DNA of 20,973 bases from Ophiostoma sp. CBS 140.51 (GCA_029298735.1 JANSLP010000460.1:1-20973), one strand, 5' to 3'; counted from the stretch's first letter, positions 10,111 to 20,484 are shown. Translations and numbers: made by a program. The notes: generated from the letters alone by a model not told the origin.

Positions 10111-10854
10111 ATGTGCAGGGAAGGAACGAGTGAACAAGGCAGTAGGCGGGAGCGATCTGTCACTGTTTGGCGTGGCCTTTTTGCCCTGAAAACGCCACGA
10201 GAGAAATTTGATTATTTATTCTTCTTTCTGGGATGTCTTACGGCGCATTCTCAGCCATTTCTGCAGCTTTATTCACTGTCAAGAAAGCTCATGATTCAGT
10301 GCATCACCTGTAAGTTGGGTCGACCCCAGGGTATGGAAGGTGCCCGTCCCAGTATTGCCCGCACTGTGTACTCTCCTTCCTCTCTTCCTGCCTGGGCCGT
10401 CCCGTATTCCACTCTGGTTTCGATTGGTTGTGGTCTCTGCCGCTATCTCCTGCGGGATAAGATGGACACCCCAGCCGTCAAGAGTGGGTCGTCCCTTGGA
10501 AGTGGGCGCCTGTGGTCTTCTTTGAGGCACTCTGAGGTCACTCTAGCGCACTTGGCCTCGCCTTACGCACTGGAAGGCACTAAAACTGCAACGACTGCTG
10601 CGTTGAAGACGCAGAAGGCTTGTTCTGAAGCGAAGCTAGCGACCCTCCTTGGGACCCTCGCGATAAGCACCTCCCCACACGCCCAAAAGCCCCCCCATCT
10701 CACTTGGCGATTCACCGTTCCTGTAGCCGTTCAGAACTCAAAAGGCTCCAAAAGGATCACCATTGACACCACCCACCTTGCGACCACGAGCCGTGTTATG
10801 AATTCCGTCATAATACGCGTCTTTTCAACGACGTACAGAAGGGACAATGGGTGA
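10111..10854 (+). other. Unassigned 247-codon open frame
   Basis: This is the longest open frame in the gene-poor stretch. It runs from ATG at 10111 to TGA at 10852-10854. An inner ATG at 10333 would give 173 codons. In the second half (from about 10460) third positions are roughly 62 percent G or C, a little above the local average, and the composition is rich in T, A, S and K without strong strand skew. I recognise no domain, signal peptide or motif. A possible GTAAGT donor (10309-10314) interrupts the frame. It could be a lineage-specific gene or chance; I lean towards chance. Confidence 0.15.
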
Positions 10855-11096
10855 TGAAAAGTCGAGTTTGTTAGCTCTACACAATATTAAGCAGTGGAGC
10901 TCGGCGATCCTCTGCCGGTCGAAAATGATGTTCTACTTGACATAACAATGACAGCAACGGTGTAGACTTGCATTTTCTCTCGCCACTTTCCTTCTCACTT
11001 TCACGAAATTCATCCTCACTATGTACAAGGAGACGCTTTAACTGCCTCATCCTTTGCCCTCTTGGCACCGTCGCTTGCATAACAATCACCCCTATC

Positions 11097-11459
11097 ATGG
11101 GCGACAACAGCAGTGTCTTAGTCAAGTGGTCGAGAGTGGCTACGTTGATGGGAAATCGGCCTCTTTTTGCCCAATCACAGCCTTCGTCTTTCGGGCGAGA
11201 CGTCCCAACTGGCGTTAGCACCGAAATAGAGGCGATGCAACACAGCTTGGGGCTTCAAGGCATGGGACTGGGAAACCTGGGACCAACTTTTGGCACAGAC
11301 AGCTGTTGGGGCCAGTCTCAACAAGGAAGGTCGTCAAAGTCGTCGCCCATAGGCTGGTCAGGCGACTGGGCCAGATGCCGTGATCGATGGTGCAAGGATA
11401 GGCCAGGTGATAGGCCAGGAGAAAAAGAAGATGAAGATGGGGAGAATAAAGGAGAATAA
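11097..11459 (+). other. Unassigned 120-codon open frame with a leader-like upstream region
   Basis: ATG at 11097 follows a CT-rich tract (about 10973-11020) and the sequence ACAATCACCCCTATC, a plausible fungal leader. The product would start MGDNSSVLVKW, is rich in G, S, D and Q, and ends in a very charged tail (EKEDEDGENKGE). A 12-bp duplication encodes DRPGDRPG. No family is recognised. A short upstream ATG frame (MYKETL then stop) starts at 11021. It could be a small lineage-specific protein or non-coding. Confidence 0.15.
11397..11420. repeat. 12-bp tandem duplication GATAGGCCAGGT/A
   Basis: Two adjacent copies, differing only in the last base. The length is a multiple of three and keeps the surrounding 120-codon frame open. 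Confidence 0.85.
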
Positions 11460-12829
11460 ATCGAAAAACTAAGGGCAATAAAGACTAACGAGGATAGGCG
11501 GGTATGAACCATCGAAATGAACCTTAAGGTGATGGAGTGGAAGATGGAGAAACTACGCAAAAAGGCACCAAGAAACATGATTTGCAAAGAGGAAAACCAG
11601 GCCAGGCCGGGACCGAGGAGAATACCTGCAGGAGTATATTAGCACAGAAGACAGCCAGAAGTCTTTCGAGAAGACACCAACTTAAGGGAGATCTGCGCCC
11701 AGAAGGCAGCCAGCGTAGATGGATGTACTTGCAAGATGCATGTATCTTGTGGTACAGTTAATACGAGAAGTGACTTACCATTGCATTTCTTATTTCCAGC
11801 GTGCATTTCACACGTCGTATTCAACGTCGCATGCCCCGTACTTTTACTTTCATTTACCATGGGGCAGGCAAAGAGGGTACGAGAATATGCCCTCGCTTCG
11901 CGGGCGCGGTGGGATGTTTGCCTTTTCTTCCTTTGGACTCTGAAAATATGTATTTAGAACACAAACTTGAGAAAACGTTTGCTAGAGAGAGCTCGTGGCA
12001 TAGTTTAAACCGTTTTCTGTAGTTTTCTGGACGTTGGCATCCATCTTTCTCATTGTGAGCGATACCTGAAGGCAGTGCTGCCAAAACACATATCTGCACG
12101 AACAGCTCCGACGCAGATGCAAGATCAGAAGACGCGTCCCTTTCCTTTCAGACAGCCTTTCCCTCTTTCATTTCTAGTGTGCCATCTTTAATCCTTCGAA
12201 GTGTTCTTGTAGTCCTTGATTTTGACCCTCTCCTCCACATATCCACACCCGGGTCAGACATAGTGTGTTGACAGCTGAAGAAGGAAGCGCGTCGAGAAAG
12301 AGGGGAGAGAGACATGGTGGTTCCTTTTGGCCTCCATTCTGTTCTGTGCTAGACGTCGTTTCCAACTAGCAAGGATGCGATGCTCCTGCTCCGTGCCCCG
12401 TCTACTCGGGGAAAGAAACCAGAGTGGGGACAGAGAGAAACATTGGGAGTTGGGAAGGAGCCCACAAAGGTTTTCACACAGAAAGCACAGGCCATAGGCT
12501 AACAGGAACTGCTTGGGCAGAAGCCACCCTTGCCGCTTGCGCCTTATCTTTGGGTGGCAGGAGCTACCCCAAAGAGGAAGCTGCTATCTGCTCTTCTGCC
12601 CCTTCCCCCTTTTCAACTTTTATTTGCATTTATTTGCCTTTCATCCCAATATCTTGCAGTATTGTGCCTGTGTCTTTTGACTCGTTCTGCTTTCTCATTT
12701 GGCCGTCACTTGAATATTTTCTTGGCAGCCCTGCCAGCACTTGACGGGACTCGTAAGATGTGCAAGAAGCTCCCCTTTAGTTCTGCTCTCATGTTCTCCG
12801 CGATTTAATGGCCCCACAACTAGCACCTT

Positions 12830-13081
12830 CTATTTTGGGACATTTGTCCAGACCATTGGTGTAAGTCGATTTCGTTAGTATCAAGAGCAAGTGCAATAGA
12901 GGTGCTAATCCATACAACATGTTGCAGAAAACGTTCAGTAAATTCAAAATCGAAATGACTGCTGAGCAGAGGTGATGAGCAAATGTACAAGAGAAACGAG
13001 ACGTGTTGTTTCAGTAGCAAATCGGCTTTAATTATAGTGAAAAATATGCACGACAATACGGCAGTTTAAGTCCGGACTTAC
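12830..13081 (-). other. Candidate 252-nt intron in an unidentified minus-strand transcript
   Basis: On the minus strand there is a consensus GTAAGT donor at 13081, a perfect TACTAAC branch element (branch A at 12875) and a TAG acceptor ending at 12830, 45 nt past the branch. A second donor (GTATGG, near 12924) could give a shorter intron. Joining the flanks keeps a frame of about 90 codons open, but it resembles nothing known. A non-coding spliced RNA or chance are the alternatives. Confidence 0.2.
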
Positions 13082-13460
13082 CGTTCGTGCAAAAAGAGAA
13101 GAAAAGAAAGAAAAACAGGCCCAGAAAAGGTCTAGAACAATACATGATAGGAGGCAAAATTCGAGATGCCAAAAAGCCAGAAAGAAAAGCACATGATCAA
13201 GGCCGTGCTCAAGGTTCATACCAAACGGGTCCCATCACTTCATACTTTCTCTTACAAAAATCATTGCGTCTATTTTTCAATTCCTTCTCTTGTTCATATT
13301 TTGCCACCCGCTGTTACGACGTGCAACGGATATGGTCGACTCCTTTTCCAATCTCACCATGGTCCCTATTCCCTTTTCTTTGTTGACGCTGAGGCCACAT
13401 CATGAACACAACGCCCGGGGAGCACAGAGAAGTGGCAGGGCAGGGCAAAAATGCACAACG

Positions 13461-13470
13461 TACGGAGTAC
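13461..13470 (+). repeat. Dispersed decamer TACGGAGTAC, exact copy 2
   Basis: Identical to the copy at 9773-9782. Related CTACTCCATA (14180-14189) and a TATACTCCGC segment (14211-14220) lie 0.7 kb further on, in opposite orientation. Confidence 0.7.
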
Positions 13471-13500
13471 AAGTAAAGCTAAAGAAAGCTTTCTGCTCGC

Positions 13501-16500
13501 GTGCTATCTTTCCCAGCTGAGAAAAGCCCCCAAGATGAGCTTTCCGAGTTTCTCAAAATGGATACCGAGCATCCGTTTTTATCCCATGTCGGTGTTGCTC
13601 GAGTCCTCCCTTTCAGCGGCTCTTTGAGCTCTCTCTGCTCGGTGCTTTGCAGAACAGACCTGATGTGCGACGGGACGTGTCACCCCTTCAAACTTCTACG
13701 CCTCGTTCGTTTGACGATCGTCGTCTTCACTCCTTGGAAAGCACACAGAACTATTTACACTCCCCCTTCTTTTGGGTATCTTGCAAGCGAAGTTGACGCG
13801 AACCATGGCGAGGCTCTTTTCTGTCTTCCCAATTTGTTTCTAGAAGCTGCAACCCCATTTTCAACTCTCTTGATCTCACTCGGTCAATATCGACTTACCT
13901 CCCGTCTGCCATCCCACACATACCTTTTGATAACGCCCTTCCATTTTTGCTGTGCCGTAGGGAAAATAGATGTATGCTGCTCCCATGTTTTGCACTTTAT
14001 CTCACTATTGTTGTTGAAATATATCCCGCTAAACTTGCTCTCGTCTGCCGCGCTGCGCCCCTTTAGGTGTGCCGTCCCTTCCTCCAGGAATCAGCACCCC
14101 CTCACCACTTTTAGCCTTTCTTCTTTCCAAGCTTCTAGAAGGATATCCGGCAGAGAGGAAGTGGAAAAAAGCTAGACAACTACTCCATACGTCGTAGTGC
14201 TGCCACTCACTATACTCCGCAGATGGATTCTATCTCACCCACTCATACCTTATCTTGGCTGCTAAAGACTAGTTGGACGGTGAACTACATTGCCCCTCAA
14301 AATTTAGCCGTGGTCTTGTCCAGAGCAACTCACCGATGCCAGCCTTCCATGCACAGAAAGACGCACAGAAGCAAAAGATAAAGATCCAAGGCGACCATAA
14401 TGGAGACGCCATAATAACGATTATCGGCAACAGACTCACTCGGCTTCCCCGTGACCTCAGTCGGCCACTTTAACATCCATCTGGAGCATTGTTGCGCTTA
14501 TCTCTCCCTACTAGCACTAGGTGCACATACTCTTTCGACGTCAAAAAGCACCATCATTCTGTAGGTCCACTTGGACGCGAAGAAGAAAAAGGACTTGCCT
14601 GATCTAAGAGAAACAAGGCTCGCGGAAGCTATGTCGTAGATCAGAAGAAGCAAAGGGCCGTGGACAAGCATCTCCATCCAAAGTACCTGGTCTGCTTTTG
14701 TTCTATCTTCCGGGCCAATACGGGGCATCCACGAAGCTTCCCCTCTCGAAGCTGAGCACGACAGTGCATACCCCAATCACCTCAGTGTACGAAAGGACGA
14801 ATACTTGCCAACTAAGGGCCAGAATAATTAAAACTTGCAGGAGTTGAACAAGTTTCCAAGTCACAGCACCAACTACCCCTCCATCACTCTTTCATTGCCA
14901 TAATTTTGAAAGCCTCACATTGCATGTGAGATCACTCCATGCATGATTAGGCTTTTGATGTACTTCGATTTTCTCATGACAGAGGCGGTCTACCAGAAAG
15001 TCGAGAGAGATCTTCGGGGCGGCCGAGCTACTCTGCTACACGGGCATACAGGGATGGTGGAAGGATGGACGTTACTGTACTGCGGCTGCATCATGCACTG
15101 CAGCAGCTCTACTGTAGTTGTGCAGCTGCTCTTCTGTCTACGGCATATTGCCGGTGTCATTCCATCATTATCTTTCTATCTTCCTTCTGTCGTCTTTTAT
15201 CATGCTGCTTCTTTTCGCCCATGATAAGGGTTTCTGAACGCTCGAGAGGCGCCAAACAAGTCCAAACAAGCCACAAACCCACCCACACCTGACTGACACC
15301 CTGGACGCAACACAGAATCCAGGTAGCGTGATCTACAGGCCTGCGACTGTGCAATTGAAAGAAAACGGACAAAATAGCGATTCGCAACATCGTTCTCCAT
15401 TCGATCCAGGAGCAAAAGCAGGCCCAAATGTGGTCGCACTCGAGATGGAGTGGTACGGGGCATCTGCTCGTTCTTGGATAGTAGTATCCAACGACAACAG
15501 CGTTGCTGGCAGTTCCCCGTTGACTGTTGCGGCACCCCACCGCTTCCTACCATCCCATCTTCGTCTCTCTCTTCTTTGCTTCGATGTATTCGTTTTGGAC
15601 GATGTCCAATCTCGTTCCCCACACACACCACACATATGCAAGCCAAAACGCCCAAAATGCCCAAAGCGACGTCCTCCAAACAGATGTCTCGTACCTAGTC
15701 CTACCTTCTGATAGCTGATAGCATATGGTGCGTCTCGCGGGCCTTTTTTTATTGATGTTCTGCTTCTTTGTTTTCTTCCCTGCTTTGCCTGCCCCGTGCT
15801 CATTTCCCTAATGGCATCGACAACAAAGCGCTTGGGAGTCCACACCCTCTTTTCTTTCCCAATGCCATTTATTGATAACAACGATGCTCATGTGGACCAA
15901 AAGTGCAGAATAGAAAGAGCTACGTCGGCTACAAATACTTGGAACGAACAATTCCTGATCAAAGGATGGAGCTGAAGCTCTTGAGGCGAACCACGCAATG
16001 ACAGCTAAACACGAAAGGAAACACACACTTTAAAGTCCCCATGATCAGCAGACGATACGATTTACGAACAGTACGAGGGATGCGAGTTGTTTCTCACTGC
16101 CCGTGCTCTTCCCTTTTACTGGATAGATAGATGCAAAATAACAGTAGTCTTTGTAATTTTAAAGTCAGCAAGAAAAACGTACAGGACGATACATTGCGTG
16201 GGCGAGGGACGAAAGGTGCAGACACAGGGTCGCATTGTGCTTTCGTGCTTTGCTTCGCAAAAAGCTCCCAGAAACACGGTTGTATCTTATTTCAGAAAAT
16301 ACGAGGTCGACAGACCACGCGCGGGTGCTCTCTCTGCTGCTTTGGACCGCTGGACGAAGGGCAGGGTCTTTGCCAGGGGTGCAGCACGCTTTGATAAGGG
16401 CAACCTAGAGCCCCAAGAACCAACAGCATGAGCCGTACAACCTGTCCCATGTGCATCGCCGAATGTCAATACTATTCCACACAAGGAACCCTGAGACTTT

Positions 16501-16715
16501 GCACATGCTCTTTGTTCTTCTCCAGGGATACGATGTACCCAAATGTAAATAGAGTTTCGGGATAGGTGTCCCAGCGTTTCTGCATGGCGCCATGCTGTGT
16601 CACTGGTGAACACAACGTGATACCGACAAAGGGAGGGGAAGCCAGGCCGGCAGAGGCAGAGGTGCGACAGGTATGAAGGCGTCTCTTTGGACGATCTGTA
16701 CTCTGTACGATATAC
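13501..16715. other. Long non-coding stretch, part 3 (downstream of the phosphoesterase)
   Basis: No recognised gene. The frame from ATG 13558 to 14175 (205 codons) lies in CT-rich sequence and its translation is rich in S, L, C and F without motif, so I treat it as chance. Minus-strand frames of 127 to 182 codons between 15157 and 15881 overlap each other in different phases and show no domain. A 7-bp hairpin (14914-14930) and AGCAGCT/AGCTGCT inverted repeats near 15100-15132 are the only structures noticed. The phosphoesterase 3' UTR must lie just below 16716. Confidence 0.5.
14914..14930. repeat. Short perfect inverted repeat CTCACAT-TGC-ATGTGAG
   Basis: A 7-bp stem with a 3-base loop. 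It could be a binding site for a dimeric regulator or chance; nothing around it suggests a terminator. Confidence 0.6.
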
Positions 16716-18431
16716 TTAAGCAGCACCTGGCCAGCTGAGATATCGCCGCAAGCCTTGCTTCTGTCGGTGTGCATGTTGTACCTGTAGCTTCGGTGGCTGG
16801 ATATCACCAGCAGCTTCAGCCGACTGTCCGACCTTGTCCACCGTGCCTGATCTCGAACTTTTTTTCGAATCGAGCCCCGACACTGAGCCCCATCGCGACC
16901 AGTCCCTCCAAAACGACGGTCGGTTCTGTTCCGACACCATCCCCGGTGCTACAGAAGCAGAGCCACATGTCGGACAGTGCGTATGCGTGTTGGGCGTGGC
17001 CGGATACACGTCGTGGCCGTATGTGGCATTGAGAGACACCCCGCCGACGATATTGCCCGTCTCTAGTCGGATCCATGTTTCGATAGCAGGTCGCCGGTCA
17101 GCGGGCGATGCGGCTGCTGCAGCTCGCCTCAGACTTTCTTCCGTGACACGAACTTGCCGACCACCACGCGTCCAAGAGCCGTATCCGCCATAACCAGTGT
17201 GCTGTCCGAAGCAAATATGAACACCGGTACCCGGGATGTCGACACCAGGCAACATACGGCCAGAAGCCCACGTGTGGCACCACGTGTCTCCATGGTCATG
17301 GCCGACAAACATCGCCACCACACCCGTTCCGTTGCCTGAAGCGGCAATGGCACGCACAAACGACTCGTCCTGGCCACCGTAGGCACATCCACCTTGAAGA
17401 CCGCTCGGGCACCAGCCCTCTGCCTGCTGTGCCAAAGGTTTATCGTCGTTGATACCTGGCTGCCGATGGGGATCAATGTTGCTGCTTCTGCCGCTGGCCT
17501 TGCCATCCGGAGAGGCATTCATCTGCAAGGCATATGCTACATTGGGTGGGATGTGGACGAAAGCCAGTGAGGGAATGGCGGACGCGTACTTGGACTCTAG
17601 CTCTGCCTGTGTTCTCTCAAACCATGAGACCACACTGTCGTCCACCCAGTTCTCTTGCCCAACGCGCTTGCCCGTCGTCGCGTCCTTTTGCTGGTAGTGG
17701 AAGCCGCCACGGCTGTCGAAGAACCATAGAATGAGCTTGGGCACACAATTGTCGACCATGTCCTTGTCGTTGGTGGACGCACAGTCGGAGCCGTACACGG
17801 GAAGGTAGTAGTTGGTCACGCCTGCGCGGCGGGTGTCTCCATGCTTAGGAGTTGGCAGCATGTTGGTTGTGCGAGCCAGCCCCGTGGGCACCTGCTGCTG
17901 CTCACGCGCCAACAGGTCCACTCTTGACAAGTTGAAGTCACTGTCATGGTTTCCGTAGGTGGACGCCCAGGGTATGGCACGGTGGACCATGGGCGCGACA
18001 ATCTGGTCGAGGTAGACGGTGCTATTCTCGCGAAACGCATTCTCGCCTGTGATGAGGTCGCCGTTCAGGACGACAAGGCTGGGCCGTTCGGCGTCTAGCA
18101 CATCTCCCATGACCCGGACCGTGTTTCGGTCCTGCTGTGGTCCCCAATGTGTCCAGGCATCTTGTGTGGTACGGTCAGCAAGACATCAGGAATTTGAGAA
18201 TGAGAACGGACGAAACTCACTCTCGCCAAAGTGTAGGTCCTCAAAGATAGAGATCTGAAAGGAGCCATCGCTGTGGAACTGGAGCGGTGCCGTTGGGTCG
18301 CAAGCCGCTCTTGAAGCTCTTCGAGCAGCTTGGCTCGGAGAAACAACCGCGTCTGCCGACAAGAACACCGCCGACGTAGTCACGATGCCAACAACGCCGA
18401 GCACAAGCGCCAGCGCCGATCGGTTCAACAT
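16716..18431 (-). CDS. Calcineurin-like metallophosphoesterase, Dcr2/Sia1 type
   Basis: Two exons (18431-18221 and 18160-16716) encode 551 residues. The 60-nt intron has donor GTGAGT, branch GCTGACC and acceptor ACAAG; the join gives DLHFGENAWTHWGPQQD, which fits the family. The complete two-metal site is visible: D65-x-H67, GD (104-105), GNHD (140-143), H273 in FVHIPP, and GHDH (357-360). These residues bind the metals and hydrolyse phosphate esters. Residues 7-26 are hydrophobic and should act as a signal anchor or signal peptide, placing the enzyme in the secretory pathway or vacuole. The GYGGYGSW (393-400) and ETWIRLETG (431-439) segments close the domain. The last 85 or so residues are basic, low in complexity and contain HTHCPTC (463-469). 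Yeast Dcr2 acts on Ire1 and Sic1; whether this protein does is unknown. It lies downstream of the dihydropyrimidinase, on the same strand, 381 bp away. Confidence 0.92.
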
Positions 18432-18812
18432 CGCCGAAGTACCGTAAACGGGCTAGTCTTCACGAAAAAGTGTCGCGCGGCGTCTCGACAGCCCTCACAG
18501 TGGCGGCTTCAATAGCCATAGAATAAGGATAAACTATAAGGATGCATGTTGAGGGGTTCCGTTTGGAAGTGTGGCAGAATGTCTTATTTTTCGAATTAGG
18601 AGATGTTTTGTGCATCCCTGGAGCCGTTGCAAATAGGCAGGAACGGAGGATAATTTGGCGGAAAGTGCGCTGAATGTCAGTAAATACAGGGCAGTCGCGA
18701 CAACACGTGATTCGTAAACAATGGTCATTGGTCATTTCCTAATTTGAATTCGAATGATTTGCTTTCTTTCTTCATTAATTTCTATTCATTACAGAGTACA
18801 TCGTCACACGCC
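18432..18812. other. Intergenic: dihydropyrimidinase 3' end and phosphoesterase promoter
   Basis: 381 bp between two minus-strand genes. AATGAATAG and ATTAATGAA elements just after the dihydropyrimidinase stop could serve 3' end formation. The phosphoesterase upstream region has CACGTG (18704-18709) and an AT-rich CTTATAGTTTATCC segment on the minus strand (about 18527-18540). TACAGAGTAC at 18790-18799 is a relative of the dispersed decamer. Confidence 0.6.
18704..18709. promoter_or_regulatory. CACGTG E-box upstream of the phosphoesterase
   Basis: A palindromic CACGTG, 273 to 278 bp upstream of the phosphoesterase start codon. Pho4/NUC-1 type factors bind this core under phosphate starvation, and other bHLH factors do too. 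A single six-base site is weak evidence. Confidence 0.25.
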
Positions 18813-20354
18813 TTACAGCTTGTCCTCGTCAAACGGCCCATCCTCCTCGACCCGCTGCCAAATATCGTTGAGCACACTCGCCTCGCGCTCAATAAACTGG
18901 CCATAGCCCTTGCCGCCGACAATGCCCTTGCCGTCGCGATCCCACACAACTTTGCCGCGCAGCACCGTGTACCGCGGCCAGTTGGTGACGCGCTTGCCCT
19001 CGTACGGTGTGTAATCGACGTCATGGTGCAGCATGCTATTGGTAATGGTCAGGTCGTCGAGACCCGCGGGGCGCTTGGGCGAGCCGACGTTGGGATACCA
19101 CACAACCAGATCGGCGTCGGACATGCCGGGCATCATGGCACCCTTTTTCGGGTAGAGGCCGTACAGCTTGGCGGCGTTGGTGGATGTGACCTCGACAAAC
19201 TTTGTCAGGGGCAGCTTGTCGCGGCGGTCGGTTGCCGAGAAAGTCAGGGGCAGTCGCGTCTCGACACCGGGCAAGCCGTTGGGGATGTGGCGGAAACGGC
19301 CGACAGGGAACTCTTCGGAGATGCATGTCTTCTTGCCGGTGACGTCGTCGTCAAAGTTGAAGGGGCAGTGGTCGGAGCTGAGGACAGCGAACGTGCCATT
19401 GCGCAGACCTGTCCAGATGACCGCCTGGGCAGCAGCGTCACGCGGGGGCGGCGAGCAAACGTGCTTAGCAGCCTCGAAGCCGTGCGGCGCGTCCAGGTGC
19501 TCCTCGCGCGTCAAGAATAGGTATTGAGGGCATGTTTCGGCAAACACGGGCTGGCCGCGCGTCTGGGCCTCGCGAATGCGCTTCGTGGCACCGGTGTCGC
19601 TGATGTGCACAAGCAGGATGGGTGTCTGGGCAACGAGGGTGGCCAGTGCAATGGCACGGTTGGTGGCCTCGTCCTCGAGAAGCTGGGGACGTGAGTGAGC
19701 GTGGTACCGTGGCGCGACAAGACCGCGCTTCTCGAGGCGCTCCGTCAACCAGGTCAGTACGTCGCCGTTCTCGGCGTGGATCATGGTCAGGACCTTGTTT
19801 GCACGCGCCTCGGCCAGGACCGACAGAATTTCGTGATCACGCAGCTGCAGCGCCTCGTAGGTCATGTAGATCTTGAGCGATGTGATACCGCGTGAGGGCA
19901 ATGAAGAAATCTCGGACAAAGCCTGGTCACCCGCGTTGCCGACGAGCAGGTGGAAACCGTAGTCACAGTAGCAGTTGTCACGAGCAAGCGAGTGGGCGAC
20001 GTCAAGGGCTGACAGGAGAGAGGGCTCAGTGCGCTGCTGCGGCGCAAAGGCAACCAGTGTCGTGGTGCCGCCGGCAATGGCTGACCGTGTGCCCGTCTCG
20101 AACGAGTCGGCCGACGAACCCTTGCCGAACATGCTCGGCTCTTGCAGATGAACGTGGCAGTCAACACCGCCTGGCATGACGTAACCGCCTTCAGCATCGA
20201 TAAGGCGCTTTGTTGACGCCGTGGCCAGAGACCCTGACGGCGCAAGCAGTGCAATCTTCTCGCCGCGGATACCAATATCATAGGCGGCGATGTCGGACGC
20301 GGTCACACACACGCCATTGGTGATTACCAAGTCATATTCTGTGCTGTCTGCCAT
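18813..20354 (-). CDS. Dihydropyrimidinase / D-hydantoinase family amidohydrolase
   Basis: A 513-residue, intronless cytosolic enzyme. The family opens the ring of dihydrouracil or dihydrothymine to N-carbamoyl-beta-amino acids, step two of reductive pyrimidine breakdown, and can act on hydantoins. All catalytic positions are visible: H67 and H69 in GGVDCHVHLQEP, the lysine to be carboxylated K161 in SLKIYMTY, H193 in HAENGD, H250 in LLVHISDT, and D328 in SSDHCPF. AETCPQYLF (272-280) is another family signature. Length is normal for the family. The start has ACAATGG context with A at -3. Upstream are a TATA-like TTTAAAA and four CGATAA motifs, which fits control by nitrogen supply. Neighbours do not include the other pyrimidine-degradation enzymes. 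Allantoinase is less likely, since length and motifs favour dihydropyrimidinase. Confidence 0.94.
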   Translation of the reverse strand: MADSTEYDLVITNGVCVTASDIAAYDIGIRGEKIALLAPSGSLATASTKRLIDAEGGYVMPGGVDCHVHLQEPSMFGKGSSADSFETGTRSAIAGGTTTLVAFAPQQRTEPSLLSALDVAHSLARDNCYCDYGFHLLVGNAGDQALSEISSLPSRGITSLKIYMTYEALQLRDHEILSVLAEARANKVLTMIHAENGDVLTWLTERLEKRGLVAPRYHAHSRPQLLEDEATNRAIALATLVAQTPILLVHISDTGATKRIREAQTRGQPVFAETCPQYLFLTREEHLDAPHGFEAAKHVCSPPPRDAAAQAVIWTGLRNGTFAVLSSDHCPFNFDDDVTGKKTCISEEFPVGRFRHIPNGLPGVETRLPLTFSATDRRDKLPLTKFVEVTSTNAAKLYGLYPKKGAMMPGMSDADLVVWYPNVGSPKRPAGLDDLTITNSMLHHDVDYTPYEGKRVTNWPRYTVLRGKVVWDRDGKGIVGGKGYGQFIEREASVLNDIWQRVEEDGPFDEDKL

Positions 20355-20484
20355 TGTGAAGTGTGAAGTATGTGAGATTCGCTGTGGATGTAAGGGGGGA
20401 GGGAAAGGTCGCGAGATCGAGGAGGTTGATTGGAAACTACAAAAACAAGACTGGGCTCTACGACAGAAAAGGGTCTATGATGCC

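Larger units (their letters stand above)
10855..13500. other. Long non-coding stretch, part 2
   Basis: No recognised gene. It holds a 120-codon frame (11097-11459) preceded by a CT-rich leader, a 12-bp tandem duplication inside that frame, a candidate minus-strand intron (12830-13081), a two-copy TTTATTTGCA/TTTATTTGCC repeat (12619-12638) and one exact TACGGAGTAC (13461-13470). From about 11400 to 11600 the plus strand is AG-rich. No tRNA, 5S rRNA or spliceosomal RNA signature was seen. Confidence 0.5.

Noticed and set aside
10309..10314. GTAAGT donor inside the 247-codon frame
   Set aside because: No branch site and acceptor at suitable spacing follow it.
13558..14175. 205-codon open frame on the plus strand
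   Set aside because: The strand is CT-rich here, so stop codons are rare by composition; the translation is Ser/Leu/Cys/Phe-rich with no motif and no leader or splice structure.
15157..15881. Several overlapping minus-strand frames of 127 to 182 codons
   Set aside because: Different phases compete over the same DNA and none has a recognisable domain or a supported splice pattern.
7000..16700. Hidden tRNA, 5S rRNA, snRNA or telomerase RNA gene
   Set aside because: I looked for B-box sequences, U1/U6-like cores and a TAACCC-type template and found no complete match; C/D box-like TGATGA at 12970 lacks a proper partner box.
6975..16715. RIP-degraded transposon or insertion element
   Set aside because: Base composition is balanced rather than AT-rich, and no transposase, reverse transcriptase or long terminal repeat was seen.
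17269..17286. Pair of CACGTG boxes 12 bp apart
   Set aside because: They lie inside the conserved metal-binding region of the phosphoesterase (GHDHGDTWCHTWASG), where codon use explains them.
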